DNA of 7,096 nucleotides from an uncultured Pseudomonadota bacterium (GTDB taxonomy: Bacteria; Pseudomonadota; Gammaproteobacteria; Burkholderiales; Eutrophovitaceae). The notes beneath the pieces are model-generated. The model made no database searches and had not been told where the DNA came from. It saw only the letters and a list, made by a program, of their open reading frames with translations. This document shows, piece by piece, positions 6,811-7,096 of this stretch. The position numbers were made by a program, and so were the translations under genes. Numbering within the stretch: the first letter of the stretch is position 1; every line of letters begins with the position of its first letter. The stretch is taken from positions 1 through 7,096 of the forward strand of contig CAJXPC010000087.1 of assembly GCA_913057845.1 (NCBI GenBank), read 5' to 3'.

Positions 6811-7047
6811 ATGACCATAACGAAAATAGCACAATACTTTTCATTAATGTTTTTAGCTTTCAGTGTTGTAAACACGAGCCACTCAAACCCACTACCCGCA
6901 GCACAACCAGAGAGCGTGGGAGTATCTTCAGAGCGACTAAAAAGAATAACGCATGCGTTTGAAAGTCGTATTAAAGCTAAAAGTCTACCTGGAGTCGTTA
7001 TCCGTGTGGCACGACAAGGTAAATTGGTGTACTCCAATGCCATAGGT
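6811..7047 (+). CDS. Serine hydrolase, beta-lactamase/class C-like, N-terminal part (3' end missing)
   Basis: Only 79 genomic codons are present before the sequence runs into sequencing adapter at 7048. Residues 1-25 look like a Sec signal peptide, with a lysine near the start, a hydrophobic core YFSLMFLAFSVV, and a possible cleavage after SHS; no lipobox cysteine is seen. The mature part reads PESVGVSSERLKRITHAFESRIKAKSLPGVVIRVARQGKLVYSNAIG. This is the typical opening of the beta-lactamase-related family (class C beta-lactamase/EstB-like esterases and D-aminopeptidase relatives), which usually total around 400 residues. The catalytic SxxK and YxN motifs would lie beyond the break, so esterase or peptidase activity cannot be judged. 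GGAG (6802-6805) five bases before the ATG supports the start. The apparent last residues LSLIHI and stop come from the adapter. Confidence 0.85.
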
Positions 7048-7096
7048 CTGTCTCTTATACACATCTGACGCTGCCGACGAATAGAGAGGTGTAGAT
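7048..7096 (+). other. Nextera (Tn5) sequencing adapter remnant, not genomic
   Basis: Bases 7048-7066 are the exact 19-bp Tn5 mosaic end (CTGTCTCTTATACACATCT), and 7067-7080 (GACGCTGCCGACGA) complete the reverse complement of the Nextera read-1 transposase adapter. Bases 7081-7088 (ATAGAGAG) sit where the i5 index belongs and match the reverse complement of CTCTCTAT, an index I recall as S502. Bases 7089-7096 (GTGTAGAT) are the first bases of the reverse-complemented P5 sequence. This order matches a library read-through end to end. It is an untrimmed artefact, not a resident Tn5 or other mobile element. Confidence 0.98.

Noticed and set aside
6780..7064. A 94-codon minus-strand reading frame beginning MCIRDR, opposite the serine hydrolase
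   Set aside because: Its start codon and first residues lie inside the Nextera mosaic end, and the rest is antisense to a well-supported gene. It is a known kind of adapter artefact.
7048..7066. Tn5 mosaic end as evidence of a natural transposon
   Set aside because: It is followed by synthetic adapter, index and P5 bases rather than by transposon genes, so it comes from library preparation.

Overview
The window is a bacterial chromosomal fragment with short intergenic gaps and a base composition that is moderate to slightly AT-rich by eye. Its glutathione reductase, YfcG-type transferase and GreB closely resemble, from memory, the enterobacterial proteins, so a gammaproteobacterium is the best guess, possibly marine or environmental. 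I could not search a database. No rRNA, tRNA, CRISPR array, insertion sequence or phage gene is visible.

Layout. (1) 2-496 (+): C-terminal part of an alpha/beta hydrolase cut by the left edge. (2) 546-1049 (-): a Prx5-type peroxiredoxin, convergent with the hydrolase. (3) 1230-1721 (+): greB, divergent from the peroxiredoxin. (4) 3835-1731 (-): a tight three-gene operon read HAD hydrolase (haloacid dehalogenase type II-like), YfcG-type (Nu-class) glutathione transferase, LigE-like glutathione transferase, with gaps of 11 and 3 bp. (5) 3976-5737 (+): glutathione reductase followed after 34 bp by a RidA-family protein, divergent from the HAD operon across 140 bp. (6) 5748-6647 (-): a DMT/EamA membrane transporter. 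(7) 6811-7047 (+): the first 79 codons of an exported serine beta-lactamase-like hydrolase. (8) 7048-7096: not genomic. This is Illumina Nextera (Tn5) adapter, index and start of the P5 sequence left on the contig end.

The biological theme is glutathione-linked redox and detoxification chemistry. A thiol peroxidase probably reduced by glutathione or glutaredoxin, two different glutathione transferases and the NADPH-dependent reductase that regenerates glutathione lie within 5 kb, together with a dehalogenase-like HAD enzyme and a RidA-type deaminase. LigE-like and Nu-class transferases plus glutathione reductase are the kinds of enzyme used in glutathione-dependent aryl-ether cleavage in sphingomonads. 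That makes a small electrophile or ether-processing module a reasonable but unproven hypothesis. I see no clearly undescribed system. The most certain unusual observation is the adapter remnant at the right end, which also creates false peptides.
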